The notes under the pieces: model-generated
The model's database searches: none
Told to the model about the DNA's origin: nothing
Seen by the model: only the letters and a program-made list of their open reading frames with translations
Shown here: piece by piece, positions 14,039 to 24,757 of the stretch
Position numbering within the stretch: the first letter of the stretch is position 1
Layout: the number at the start of each line of letters is the position of its first letter
Position numbers and translations under genes: made by a program
Assembly (NCBI RefSeq): GCF_023065955.2
Contig: NW_026622768.1
Coordinates: 1-64,000 of the forward strand
DNA length: 64,000 bases
Direction: 5' to 3'
DNA from: Ursus arctos
Lineage: Eukaryota; Chordata; Mammalia; Carnivora; Ursidae

Positions 14039-15037
14039 CTAGTGAAACAGGTGGGTTTTCATGTCCAAGCTGACATGAGTGGAACCAAAATATCATTTTC
14101 AGAAATGGGAACCTAACAGCTAAGAAAAGCATAAGTAAAGTAAATTATGGGAAATTCACAAAAACAGGATGTGATGGGGGGTGGAGGGGTGACAGAGAGA
14201 TAACCACCTTGGGACTTTGACAGTCTCTGCAATTAGGAGTGTGAGGCTAAAACTACAAAGAGTAAGGAAGGCCTAGCTGCCATCTAGATTTTATTTGTAA
14301 TACTGTCTTTTCTGGTAGATCAATCCTGTGAATTATAGATCTAACCAGATACTAACTAAGGTTAAAGTAAAGTCCGTATCATCTATTGATTTCTATATGC
14401 CATTTTGATTCACTAAATGTCACACTAATACTTAAGTGACAAAATCCAAATGAGGCCAGCAAGATACTTCTTCAGGAATTAATACTTTCAATTTTGACCT
14501 CTACTGCTAGGTTTTTAAAGAGATGTCTGCCCCATCCCCTACCTTTAAAAACACGTATTAAATGCAAACATGCCTAAGAGGAGAACGTCAGGAAGTCCAG
14601 TAGTAATGATCAGTATAAGTCCGAGATGGAGAGAGGGTCCTGCAGGAGTTGCCTCCTTCCAGCCAGGGCTGCCCAAAGGGGAGTGAGAGAAGAACCTCTG
14701 CAAGCAATGCGGCTCGGAGCAGGAGGTTCCTGCTGACACAGTCCCTGCTGGTGCCCCTCACTCCCAGAACTAAGGCAATCAGACCAACTTCCCGTCCTCT
14801 AGCCCACCATCTCACCCCCAGGACCCAGGTAGACACTCCAATATGGAAACCCCTGCACCAGGATGCACTCTTGACTCTGAGCAGAGAAGGGGACAGGAGT
14901 CTTTCTTCTCCTGCCGCTCCGAAGTCCTAGCCACCTGGATATGATGTCAGACTACTTTGAGACCCCTCCCAACCCAGCATAGCCCTAAACAAGGCTACCT
15001 CCTCCTGCTCACATACACACCCCGCTGCCCCCCTACA

Positions 15038-15077
<40 letters not shown>

Positions 15078-18000
15078 GTGGGAAGGAAGAAGTCATATGG
15101 TTAGCTTGGCAGGGTTGAGCCAAGTGATGGGACAGAAGCCCTCATCCGTACCCTAGATTTAATGAATAAGTGCCACGCTTCAGATGCGGTGAGCTCCACA
15201 AACACTCCCACCTCCCCAGGAAGCCCTTTCCCCCAGAGACAGCAGCTGGCAGGTGCCCAGTTAGAAATCAATGTTAGTAAACTGATGAACGGGAAGATTA
15301 GTTCAGCTTATGAAATCCAGCTTAGAGGAGACAATATATACTATGCAAGAGTTCAGACTGTATAAAAGTCAAACATGTGATAGTTAAGATCCACCCAAAG
15401 CAGCTAATTACTTAGAACAATGCTCAGTTGGATGTGTAAACTCTAGAAAGTTCTTTCTTTAAGTCACTACTTAAATTCCAGCATTTATGGTTTGACCTGC
15501 TTGCCTTCGGTATATCATAATTTCATTAACACATCTGTCACAGGCCCAAAAGCACTGAGAAAGAATCTAGGAGCAAAGAAACAATGTCCTCATTTCTCTT
15601 CTAAACAATTCCTCCAACCTCCCAGTTTTCCATTTCTCTATAATGGAATGAAGATATGTGAGACAGAGAAAATGAACCAAAGTTTATGCTAAAGTTGAAC
15701 TTTGATTTATAAAATATTCCATTCATTCTATCCTTCAAAATTCCACCTAACTGAATTAAGGAATCATACACTATCATCAGCAATATACATATTGAAAAAC
15801 AATGCACTGGGGGAAAGGGAATGCAATAGTTAAATTAGAAGAAAGCAATAAGATACACCTTTGGATTGAAGCCACAAAATCCAAGGTACTCACTGGATAT
15901 TGAGCTCATGGTATCAGAGAATTACAATCTTAACTGACAAGATTTCAATCAAAGGACCATCCAATATCATCCAAGAATGACACTGACACCAGTCTTATTC
16001 AGCCCCAGAATGAAGAAGAATTTAGTGGCTTTTCCATCACAGTACATGCCAAAAAGGCAGAATTAGGAATATCCAATGACTATGATGATGCCTCTTTCAG
16101 TGCGCCCCCCCCCTTTTTTTTTAACAGATAAAACAGTTAACTCCAGATAAAACATTCCTGGAGCATGTAAACTCAGTTTTTATTGTGGCAGACAAGACTA
16201 CTTGTAAACTAACACTCATTGTCTTTCCCTTGTGCACACTGCTAAGTAATGTCTTCAAGCTTTTTCTTTTTCTCTCTCTTGCCAATTTTTTAAATTTATG
16301 TTTCTGCGGTGACAGAATAGAGGCTTCAGGAATATATAAACTAACATGAACCTCACTAACTCTCTCAGGATAGCTAGAAAAGGAGAAAAACCCATGAAGA
16401 TCTTGGCAGGAAATTGCTTGCTACTTGATAACCTATGCATTTTTAAATGCTACTACAAAAAAATGCACACATCCTAAGGAACTAAGGAGCTACTAACCTC
16501 TACAATCAATGTGATACATGGTTTATCCAGTCTTGACAAAAATCCTCTGGATCACCAATGGTAGGTTCATCCACTCGTACATATGCAATTGTATAAAGAA
16601 TCTATTATTTAGAACACCAGGAAAAAAAAACAATTAAAAGATTTATATTCATAGCTACCATTAAGAAATTTTTTTTTAAAAAGCACTTTTTATTTCTATG
16701 CTAAGATCTAATTTGATGCCCTGCTTTGCAAATTCAGAATGAGGAGGAAAAAAATTATAGTGATTACCAAACTGGAGAAAGAGTAAGGAGTATGTCCACA
16801 AATAAAAGTTACTGTATAGAAGTAACAGGCTAATACTTTAAAATTATTCACTGAAGACTAAAACACTGGAATACCAATACAACATAGATTTGATCATATA
16901 TGTATATGTGTACATATACATAAAAACCATAAACATATAAAGTCTTACATTAAAATTTGAAGGAAGTGTAATTATACAGCAGTTTTATAAGAAGCATATT
17001 AGTAGGTGGGTACACATGTTATCGCACATTACGACTGAGAATGTAAATGGTTAACCCTGGGAACCTCTGCCCTCTCTCAGCACTCCTGATCCCTTTCTCT
17101 GGTTCTTCTTGGTCTTCTTCTCACCCCTACATAGGCACAGCCCCCAGACATCTGTCCTCCGGACAATCCGCCCATTCCCCTGACTCCACCATCACCCCCA
17201 CGCTTTCCCAAGCTTCAGAACAAGTTCCCACACCCAATGAAGCCACACGCCTAGCACTATGCCAAGTTCGTAACATGCGTTACCTCTTCCCACTCTTATA
17301 ACAATTCTGTGAAATAGGTTTGGTTATTATCCCATTTAACAGATGACAAAACCAAAGCCCAGAAGTTAGGTCCCTTGTTCAAAGACATTAATCAAAAGGC
17401 AGCAGAGCCAGGATTCAAAATCATCTCTGACTCCACATGACATTTCAGCTACTATTCCGGTCTCCCTAAACAATGCAACATGAGCGCCTCAATAATTCAA
17501 CTCATTCACTCAACAAATTATTTCTTTATTGAACATAAACCCGTTCTCTGTTTTCTCCACTTTCACCTCCCTAAATCTGCCTAGAGACTTTACTCTCCAC
17601 CACCTCCCCCCCACCCCCGCTAATATCTCAGGTAGATTCTTGGAATCATCTCTAACTCCTCCCTCTCTTGAACACCACTCATCTACTTGGCCGATCATTT
17701 CTGCCTATTTTAGGGATTCTAGGTTATATTACCTCCTTGCCAAATCCACTTCCACTGTCCCACTTCAGACCCTAGGTTTTTTTCACTTGGCCACTGTGAC
17801 ACCCTCCTAATTAGTCTTGCTCCTCTTGGTCTCTGGATCCACGCAATCAATGTTACACCACTGCCACCTGTTATCCTTATAAAACAGACCTACTCATGTT
17901 ACACTCCGGCTTAAAAGCCTTTGATGGTCCTCTACTGTCTACAGAACAAAGTCCAAACTAGTTGTGTTGGCATTCCCATACAAGCCGGTCCCAACCTATC

Positions 18001-21000
18001 TTCCCAGCTTCGTCTCCTACTGCCTTCCCACCTAAATAATACTACTAATTTACATGGAGCTTAACTGTTTATATAGTGCATTTTCATATACATTAATCAT
18101 AACAACACTATAAGTATTTCTTATTATCCCAATTTAATGAGAAAGAAACTGAGACCTAGGAAAGGTAAAATAATTCGCCAAAGATCCCAAATCATAAAAA
18201 GAGCATAAAAGACAGAAAGGGTCAAGCATCAAACTCCAAATTTTATCTCCTTTCCCAATACTTCATGTAGCCATTGCACCCCCATACTAGCATATTAGAC
18301 TCAAACTTTCTCTGAAAGTATCTTCCAACCTCCCTGTCTTAGCTCAAGCTATTCTCACTCGAAATTTCCAAAGAACAGTGGTAGGCATTTTTCATTTTAC
18401 ACTTTGTATCAGTGATTTATATTTATATATAAACCTATGTCTACAATGAATTATAAGCCCTATGAGGATAGGACCAAAAGTTAGTCACTCAATTTTTAAA
18501 GTGTGCTTACTTAACTGGAAAATGTGTGGGGAAAATAAGCCACATAAAACGGCAAGCATCAAGGCAGAGACTGGCCAGGCCCGAAACCAGAGACTAGAAA
18601 CTTGGATTAGACCATCAGAGCACGCTGGCAGTGCCGATAATTTTAACATCTATCTTCTGAACAAGGTCAAATGCCCCAGTGCCAACTACTTTCACTGACA
18701 TTGGCCTTTAATATTACAGTTTATTGAAAGCATAATTCAAAACAGAATGGGGTGAAAACGAAGAATTAGAATAGAAGTTGATAAGAAACAGAAATATCAT
18801 AATTTCCCATTTTAACATTCCTCTTTGACTAAGTAACCAAAATTTGAACGATACAGGCTTGATTTAGCCTTTCTACAAAGATCAGCTCAGCTGCACGGAT
18901 GGCTGTCTCCGGGGCTATTTCAGTAGGCCACAGAATCACGTTCACCCACACAGCTACACAGACAGCTTCCCACGTCTCACCCTCTAAAAGAGCCACGAGG
19001 CTTCCAGGCACTGGCAGAGCCTCTCTCAGAAGGTATTTGACGTGTTGATTATCTGGCCAACTTTCGCAAGTCAAGTTCCCCATGGTTATGTCAAATGGTC
19101 AAACTGACCAGTGTCAATGTGCTTTAAGATTACAGGCCGTACTCCTTCCTGAGTTGTCTTTATCCCAATGAAGATCAGATTCTCAGGATGCCTTATAATT
19201 ATAAAGCCCAGAATACGAAACCACTGAACAGCTGACCAGGTGAAAAGTCTCAAATGCTTCCTTCCCTCTGTCAGAAATCTCCCTGTCCACTGCCGAAACA
19301 TAACCACAATGTCAACTTTTCCATGAACTGGCAGAGGATAATATTAGAAGAAAAACTAGCCCACATGCCCTGCACTGAATTTCATTCCATTCCAAACAGT
19401 TACAGCACTATGATCTTAAGTAATTTACAAACTGGATTTCAGAATTATCTTTAACAGTCAGAACTAACTGTTCTCTATCATGGCATCTCACCAAAATTCT
19501 AATATTTCTATTCAATGAACCTCAGGATACTGCCACAATTTATACATGACAGCAGATTTCTTCTGGAGGCTAGTGAAGACCGGGCGGGGGGTGGGGGGAC
19601 ACATGTTCCGCTGTTATAAACTGTATATGTTCCCTTTCAGAGAGAGTAATACAACAGTCAGAATTAACATCAACTTTGGAATCAGAGAATCTGAATTCAA
19701 GCCCTAACTCTGTAACATGAAGGCAGTTCCACCACTGAGACAGTAATAGCACCAAACTCACAGGGCTGTTGTAAGGATTCGGTCAGTCAACACGTACAAA
19801 GTGACTAGAACACATGGTAAGCTTTCAATAAACATTAACTTTACAATCACCTGATTCAAAGTGACAATTATATGAGATTTGTGAAAGGATAACAAATGCT
19901 AAGAAATCCCAGCCCAAGACTGTCCTGCTTACCTTTTGGCAACATGTCAATGATACTAATCAACCAGTCAATCGATAAAAATGAAATAAAAGAGAAACCT
20001 AACAGTTCTGCTTCTCGGGAGCTCCCACAAAGTGCGGTGCCAAACACAACTGAAAGCAACCATAGATTTCATGTAAATTTATGGCATGTGTATTACCTCA
20101 AACACAAAGATAAAAAATGCTGATCTGAGGGGCGCCTGGGTGGCACAGCGGTTAGGCGTCTGCCTTCGGCTCAGGGCGTGATCCCGGCGTTATGGGATCG
20201 AGCCCCACATCAGGCTCCTCCACTGTGAGCCTGCTTCTTCCTCTCCCACTCCCCCTGCTTGTGTTCCCTCTCTCGCTGGCTGTCTCTCTCTGTCAAATAA
20301 ATAAATAAAATCTTAAAAAAAAAAAATGCTGATCTGAAATCTATAGAAACCCAGTGTACCAGCTATTCATCTCTAAATAGCAGACGTGGGAACCACAGAT
20401 AATACGATTTTAGCATTACCTATATTACATAATCATACACTTTGGACCTTACATATTTGTTTACATGTATGTGTTCTCTTTCCTCTCAGCGGTATTCTAA
20501 TTCCATTGGTGGAGGGTGGTGTTTCTTTTGCACCCCACGGCATGTTAAACAGCAGTCAAACGGTTGGACTAAAGTAACATCTAGCTAAGAATTTAGCAGC
20601 CCATCTGACTAGATCTTTCCATGGGCATGAACACTGACTACGGCAGACAGACGTAATACAGCCTGAAGCCTGGCTGAGCACACGCCGGAGTCTGAGACAC
20701 GGGGCATCCGACGCCACCACTCACTTGCCGCAGGACCATGGGAACCTAAAAAGTCTGTTTTCCATTTCGTAAAACAGCAATAATAATTTTACCTACCTCT
20801 TAGCATTACTGTGACAAATAAAAGAATATATGCAAAACACTTAAAGCTAGTCCTGAAATACTGAGGGGTACGTTTACAGAGGTTTCCAACTTACTTTGAA
20901 ACACATCAAAAAAGGATGGATGGAGTACCTAATGCCACTGGACCGTACAATTAAAAAATGATTAGGATAAGTTTCATTAGTGTATTTTACCACAGTTTTT

Positions 21001-24000
21001 TAACTAAAAAATAAAATAATTACAATTGTAAAAGGTGGATTGAAAGATGAACAGATACATGATGAAGGTGGTAAAACAGCAAATGCAGAATCTAAGTACT
21101 GGGTATATGAATACTCACTTTCAACTTTTCTGTATTTTTGAAGACTTTTACAATAAAATATTAGGAAAAAAACAATGCTGGCATTAAAAAGTTTGCTTTT
21201 TATTATCACTACTAGTCAAAAATAATAGTGAGCAAATATTCAGATCCTTGGCTTTTTAAAAAATTGTATAAAGCATCATTTTAGCAACCATCTCTCCTTT
21301 TATTATAACCATTCTAAAACTAAACATGGCTTATTTGAAACTTCTTAGCCAGTACTTATGTATGTGATTTCAAGTTAAATTATTCCAAGTACCAGCTGCC
21401 AAGCACTGAATCTCTTCTGAAGGAACACAGAAACCACGTCATCAGATATTTGTGGTCCGTGATTGATGACCTGACCAAACAAAACAATGGAAAAGCAAGC
21501 ACTGGAATTACTTGTTCCCAACTTTTTCAGTAGCGACTAAAGCTGTAAGTTCCAGAAGCATTAGCAGAAGGACTACCAGCCCCTTACCAGGCACCTGATG
21601 TACAGGAGCACACTGCGTGTCCACATATCAGCCACTTTAGAGTGACACCCAACTTGGGGCGCCAGGGTGGCTCAGTCGGTTAAGCGTCTGCCTTAGGCTC
21701 AGGTCGTGATCCCGGGGTCCTGGGACGGAGCCCCACATCAAGCACCCTGCTCAGCAGGGAGTCTGCTTCTCCCTCTACCTCTTACCCCTCCCCTGGGTCG
21801 TGTGCCCCGCACTCTCAAGTAAGTAAATAAAATCTTATTTAAAAAAAAAAAAAAAAAAGAATGATATCCAATTTTCCTCTAGTTTTTTTTCCCCCATTCC
21901 AAATGGTAATTCAGATTTTAAAGTGTTTAGTGGTACTAAACTATCTGAGTGGAACTCAGATACCATGAGGTATAACAATTTAAACAGACCACCTCAAACC
22001 CATTTCAATGGCTACTTTCGAAAATACAGAAAAGAACAAATGTTGGTGGTAATGTGGAAAAACTGGAACCCTTGTGTACTGTTGGTAGGAACATAAAACG
22101 GTACAGCCACTGTGGAAAACAGTACGGTGGTCCCTCAAAAAATTAAAAATAGAATTACCATATGACCAAACAATCCCACTTCTGCATCTATACCCAAAAG
22201 AATTGGAAGCAGAGTCTCAAAGAGATATTTGTACACCTGTGTTCACAGCAGCATTACAACAGGTAAGATGTGCAAGCAGCCCAAGTGTCCACCAACAGAT
22301 GAATGGATGAGAAAATGTAATATATACACACGATGGAATATCATTCAGCCTTAAAAACAAAGAAAATACAGTCCCATGCCACAACAGGGATGAACTTTGA
22401 AGACATTAGGCCAAGTGAAATAAGGCAGTCACAGAAAGACAAATAATGTATGACTCCACTTGCACGAGATACCTAGGGCACTCAAAATCATAGAGACAGT
22501 AGGATGGTGGTTGCCAGGTGCTGGAGGGGGGGTGGGGTAGGATATGGAGTTCGGGTTTAATGGGTGTAGAGTTTCAGTTCTGCAAGATGAAGAGTTCTGG
22601 AAATGGATGGTGGTGATGCTTGCTCAATAATATGTACTCAACACCACTGATACACACTTTAAAATGGTTATGATGGTAAATTTTATGTTATGTGTATGTT
22701 ACCACAATAACAAAAAAATGGAAGGAAAAAAAAAATCAGGAAACTGATCTCCCCAGAAGGCCTGGTAGGGGTGCTCCAGCTTGGACCTGATCAACTCTGT
22801 GGCCCTCAGACCATGTCTATCTCCGAAAACACCTTGAGACCTTGTCCACTCGGACGCTCTATTCTGCCCAGGGTCACACCAACTGTTTATTTCAGCTTCA
22901 AATGAACAAACATTACTCCTGCTACACCAGTTTTGTCAAAGCAGCAAGGAACTTAATCTCTCTAAACCTGCCTCCTCTTTAAAACAAGGATAATTCCTAC
23001 CTACCCGCCTTACAAGGTTGTTAAGAGGGCAAGAGTGAGATCACGTATATAAAAGTAGCTTTAAACTGCCAAACACCAAAGAAACAGAAATTACTATGTT
23101 TATAACTACTTTCGTATGGAAATTCAGAAGGGACTATAACAACAAAAACTTCACAAGGCTTGCGACACCTCACCCATGCTTCATTCCCCTTAAAACTCAC
23201 ATCATCCCTAAATAACACCTTTTTTGCTTTTGTCATAAACCGAAGGGCAGCACTGAAGAAACAAACAAAAGCTCAACCTAAGCACTTCGTCTAACCACCC
23301 CAAACGCAATCAGAAATCCTCTTACGTGTCCCAGGAAAATTCAATTTTTATGACCCCAGCGTGGGCCTGCGGCGCCCTAGAACTACACTTCCCACAAAGC
23401 ATCGAGGTGAACCCGGGCGGCGGGCGGGGCGGCCTGGGATTCAGGGTGACCACCGCTCTCCCCAAACCGGGATCGGCGTCCCCTGAAAAACGGCAACGAT
23501 TACGGTCGAGTGTGCGCTGGCTCTCCTTTCTGAAGCGCTGTCAGCCCGCGGTCCGTCCTGCGTGTAACACCGCGACGCTCTCTCTGCCCTCCCGTCCTTC
23601 CTGCTCCACCTGAGGGTCACCGCCTATTCTTGACCTTTCCGCTGATTTCTAGGGTGTCACAGACGAGCACCTTCTCCCCCACCCCCAAAGCTCCATTTCT
23701 AGAACTCCCCCACACAGTTGAGACCTGGGGCCACGGCGGGGTCAGACGGGACGGGCCGACACAGCCTGCCACCCTGGGGGCCCCCGGCCCGTCCGCCAGC
23801 CCGAGAACCGCGAGCAGGGGGCTGGGCTGCCCCCACCCCCGGACCGGGGCGGATCGCGGGCAGAGGTGGCTCCGCCCGGGGCTCCGGTTTCAATTTCGCA
23901 ACGTGACGGTGCAAACCTGAGGCCTACAAGCGCAGGCGGCGGCGGCCGGCGCCCCGCCCGCCCGCCAGGCCCGAGCGCCCCAGCCCCCCGCACGCCGCGG

Positions 24001-24181
24001 CCGCCGCCCGCCCACCCACCCAGCCAGCCCGGCTCCCGGCTCCCGGCGGGCGGCAGCGCGCCCCGGCCCGCCCGGCCGCCGCCCCGGGCCCTGCGCAGCG
24101 CCGGCTCTGACTCGCGGCCGCGGGCTGGCGGTGGCACTTACTCAGCTCGTCCTGGGAGGCGGAGGCGGCGGCCGCAGCCAT
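927..24181 (-). CDS. ECPAS: ECPAS (ECM29 proteasome adaptor and scaffold), 5' end of gene, two coding exons
   Basis: This is the 5' part of ECPAS, transcribed leftwards. Coding exon 1 is 24181-24142 and coding exon 2 is 1057-927; the rest of the roughly 1,840-residue protein lies beyond the left edge. The joined exons encode 57 residues starting [20 protein letters not shown], which I recognise as the N-terminus of mammalian ECM29. Exon 1 ends in phase 1 (final base A) and exon 2 begins with AT, restoring Asn14, so the splice is frame-consistent. Both ends carry consensus sites (GT donors, AG acceptor). In the family, ECM29 is a HEAT-repeat protein that binds 26S proteasomes, couples them to endosomes, the ER and centrosomes, and takes part in their disassembly under oxidative stress. 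No HEAT repeat can be judged from so short a piece. Intron 1 is about 23 kb. Identification is by recalled protein sequence. Confidence 0.93.
1690..2400 (+). mobile_element. Old L1 3' UTR fragments
   Basis: GTAATAATGGTATTGTGG, AAACCAAGATTGGCCTCTAA and CTTTTGTGTATGCTTGATAT are characteristic of mammalian L1M 3' ends. A second L1 tail-like piece (about 1800-1945) interrupts it. Confidence 0.65.
2930..3340 (+). mobile_element. Old L1 3' UTR fragment
   Basis: GGAAAGACTAAGACACTGTC, GGTTAGATCCTGCAACAGAA and ATCCAAATAAAGTCTCAAAG follow L1M 3' UTR order. The segment 2410-2930 just before it is unassigned; an 89-residue open frame there resembles no protein I know. Confidence 0.6.
4097..4259 (+). mobile_element. 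SINEC with 10-bp TSD
   Basis: Typical SINEC; the duplication CTGAACTCTG is at 4087-4096 and 4260-4269. Confidence 0.95.
5060..5520 (-). mobile_element. Antisense L1 fragment with a nested L1 tail
   Basis: Old L1 sequence on the minus strand, split at about 5304-5394 by a plus-strand L1 3' tail (CTATATTGTACACCTAAAAT) flanked by the near-identical AAAAGTCTGTGCTA and AAAAGCCTGTGCTA. Confidence 0.65.
5614..5823 (-). mobile_element. SINEC with perfect 17-bp TSD
   Basis: A minus-strand full-length copy of the young GCACAGCGG subfamily. The TSD TATTTATTGGTCTTTTG is at 5597-5613 and 5824-5840. It is in the same orientation as ECPAS. Confidence 0.97.
6104..6730 (+). mobile_element. Solo LTR-like element (old endogenous retroviral LTR)
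   Basis: A roughly 630-bp unit begins TG and ends CA. It has a late AATAAA signal (about 6637, CTGTAATAAATCTTAG) followed by a downstream segment typical of retroviral LTRs (TCCTATGAATTCTCC, GGGGGTGGCCTTGGAGGCCCC). No internal coding region flanks it. A 24-bp minisatellite lies inside. The family is not certain. Confidence 0.5.
6493..6583 (+). repeat. 24-bp minisatellite, 3.8 perfect copies
   Basis: Unit TACCTGGTTTCCTCTGGACG plus TCCG is repeated at 6493, 6517, 6541 and 6565 (last copy partial). All copies are identical, implying recent expansion. The length is divisible by three, so spurious open frames run through it on both strands. Confidence 0.95.
6860..6985 (-). mobile_element. Old L1 fragment
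   Basis: TGCACAAAATGGAAGTGTGC followed by TTCATGAATTATTATAAACA resembles antisense L1M 3' UTR. Confidence 0.5.
7060..7175 (-). mobile_element. MIR fragment
   Basis: CTCACCTAAGTTCACAGAGG and GCAGCAGGGCAAGAACTAGA match antisense MIR. Confidence 0.6.
7390..7530 (+). mobile_element. L2-like 3' fragment
   Basis: CTCCTTCAAGGCCCAGCACC then AAGCATACCTTCCCTAAC resembles the L2 3' region. Confidence 0.5.
8423..8625 (+). mobile_element. SINEC with perfect 15-bp TSD
   Basis: Young subfamily; the TSD AAGAAAAAGATAAGG is at 8408-8422 and 8626-8640. It is antisense to ECPAS. Confidence 0.97.
9322..9518 (-). mobile_element. SINEC with perfect 15-bp TSD
   Basis: The TSD TACATAAGTATTTCT flanks it at 9307-9321 and 9519-9533. 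Confidence 0.97.
9830..10630 (+). mobile_element. 5'-truncated L1, end of ORF2 and 3' UTR
   Basis: Relics of the L1 ORF2 C-terminus (ATGATCCAGCAATTGCACTC, TTTATTCGTAATTGCCAACA, GTGAATGGATAAATAAACTG), then a G-rich 3' UTR run (10508-10538). In-frame stops show it is dead. Confidence 0.85.
10647..10851 (+). mobile_element. SINEC inserted at the end of an L1 fragment, 14-bp TSD
   Basis: The TSD AAAACTTAGTCTCA is at 10633-10646 and 10852-10865. An older subfamily (CCAACTCCTGATTTCGGC). Confidence 0.95.
11945..12120 (-). mobile_element. MIR fragment
   Basis: TTTATAGATGAAAAACAGG and CCAAAGGTCACCAAGCTAAT match antisense MIR. Confidence 0.65.
12809..13008 (+). mobile_element. SINEC
   Basis: GGGCGCCCGGGTGGTTCAGC head and long poly-A. 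The short duplication AGCAGC is at 12803 and 13009. A separate poly-A run precedes it (12779-12800). Confidence 0.93.
13130..13640 (+). mobile_element. L2-like LINE fragment
   Basis: CATTCAAGGTTCAGCCCAAA and CTTGGTGTCCCAGCACTTAA resemble the L2 3' end, closing with TACCTGTTGAATATATGAAA. Short open frames here are not genes. Confidence 0.6.
14006..14035 (+). repeat. (GT)15 microsatellite
   Basis: Uninterrupted dinucleotide run in ECPAS intron 1. Confidence 0.97.
15041..15075 (+). repeat. (AC)17 microsatellite
   Basis: Uninterrupted dinucleotide run in ECPAS intron 1. Confidence 0.97.
17285..17465 (-). mobile_element. MIR fragment
   Basis: TTATTATCCCATTTAACAGA and GCAGCAGAGCCAGGATTCAA match antisense MIR. 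Confidence 0.7.
17500..18035 (+). mobile_element. L2/CR1-type LINE fragment
   Basis: CACCCTCCTAATTAGTCTTG, ACAGACCTACTCATGTTACA and AGAACAAAGTCCAAACTAG correspond to the C-terminal region of the L2 reverse transcriptase frame. Confidence 0.65.
18040..18205 (-). mobile_element. MIR-like fragment
   Basis: TTATTATCCCAATTTAATGA and AAACTGAGACCTAGGAAAGG match antisense MIR. Confidence 0.6.
19640..19845 (+). mobile_element. MIR
   Basis: TTTGGAATCAGAGAATCTGA, CACAGGGCTGTTGTAAGGAT and AAGCTTTCAATAAACATTAA match MIR from core to 3' end. Confidence 0.7.
20129..20320 (+). mobile_element. SINEC with perfect 17-bp TSD
   Basis: Young subfamily; the TSD AAAAAATGCTGATCTGA is at 20112-20128 and 20321-20337. 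Antisense to ECPAS. Confidence 0.97.
20690..20860 (+). mobile_element. MIR fragment
   Basis: CATTTCGTAAAACAGCAATA, then TTTTACCTACCTCTTAGCAT. Confidence 0.65.
21656..21857 (+). mobile_element. SINEC with diverged 17-bp TSD
   Basis: Flanks 21639-21655 and 21858-21874 match at 13 of 17 positions, all differences being transitions, so this is an older insertion. Confidence 0.93.
21990..22730 (+). mobile_element. 5'-truncated L1, end of ORF2 and 3' UTR
   Basis: ACCATATGACCAAACAATCC, ACCAACAGATGAATGGATGA and TGGAATATCATTCAGCC are ORF2 C-terminal L1 sequence; a G-run at about 22526 and a CAATAACAAAAAAATGG tail follow. Confidence 0.85.
22935..23060 (+). mobile_element. MIR fragment
   Basis: AACTTAATCTCTCTAAACCT and TACAAGGTTGTTAAGAGGGC. 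Confidence 0.65.
23382..23402 (+). promoter_or_regulatory. ZNF143/SBS-like motif, ECPAS island
   Basis: The site reads ACTACA-C-TTCCCAcAAaGCAT, close to the ZNF143 (STAF/SBS) consensus ACTACAATTCCCAGAATGC, with a few substitutions. It sits at the intron-1 edge of the ECPAS CpG island. Binding is inferred from motif resemblance only. Confidence 0.5.
24142..24181 (-). CDS. ECPAS: ECPAS coding exon 1 (start codon exon)
   Basis: The ATG is the complement of 24179-24181. The exon codes 13 residues ([13 protein letters not shown]) plus one base of codon 14 and ends at a GTAAG donor (complement of 24137-24141). The Ala-rich start lies inside the CpG island. The 5' UTR continues to higher coordinates, with no certain transcription start. 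Confidence 0.93.
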
Positions 24182-24520
24182 GTTGCGCCAGGGAGGGAGG
24201 GAGGGGCCGGAGCGGGAGGGCGCGGACGGGCGGCGCGGGGGGCTCGCCGCTCTCGCTGCGGCAGGGGCCGGGAGCCGCCTCCGGTCGCTCGGCGCGGGCC
24301 GCGCTGCGCCCACGAGGCCCGCCCGCTGCCGTCGCCGCCGCCGCCTGCGTCCTCCTCTCTGCACGCGTCGCTCTCGCGGTCCCCCGCGAGCTCGCGACTA
24401 GGGCGCTCCCACCACCTCGCGCCTCTGCGGAGCCGCCGCCGTCTGTCGGCCGAGTCCCGGTGCGCCCGGCCCGCGCGGCGGCTCTGCGGCTCCGCGCCGC
24501 GCTCGCCCAACTCACGCCGG

Positions 24521-24530
24521 TTTTATATTT
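24521..24530 (-). promoter_or_regulatory. ECPAS: TATA-like box in ECPAS promoter orientation
   Basis: Read on the minus strand this is AAATATAAAA, an isolated AT-rich decamer in otherwise GC-dense island sequence. If functional it would place a start site about 25-30 bp downstream, near 24491-24497, giving a 5' UTR of about 310 nt before the ATG at 24181. CpG-island housekeeping promoters usually lack TATA boxes, so this is a suggestion only. Confidence 0.4.
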
Positions 24531-24757
24531 AGAAAGAGCTGAGCCATCCTCCCAGCGGCCCCCCCGCCGGGCCCCTCGCGCGCCCGCCCGCGCTCGCTCG
24601 CGGCTCGTCCTGCCCACCTGCCGCCGCCCGCCCCGCGAGCGCTCCCCGCGCGGACCCAGCACGCGGCGGCCTGCGCGGGCGGCCCGGCCTAGCCGCCCCG
24701 CCGCGCCGTAGCAGCCTGCTGCGGCCGCGACACGAAACGGACGCGCGGGCCTCTGAC

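Larger units (their letters stand above)
1058..24141 (-). other. ECPAS: ECPAS intron 1 (about 23 kb)
   Basis: This is the interval between the two coding exons. It is mostly SINEC, L1, L2 and MIR repeats plus one LTR-like element, listed separately. Stretches with no recognised feature include about 3350-4080, 4270-4640, 5840-6100, 7540-8400, 10870-11940, 12130-12770, 14040-15040, 15080-16980, 18210-19640 and 20870-21640. No other exon was recognised on either strand. Confidence 0.8.
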
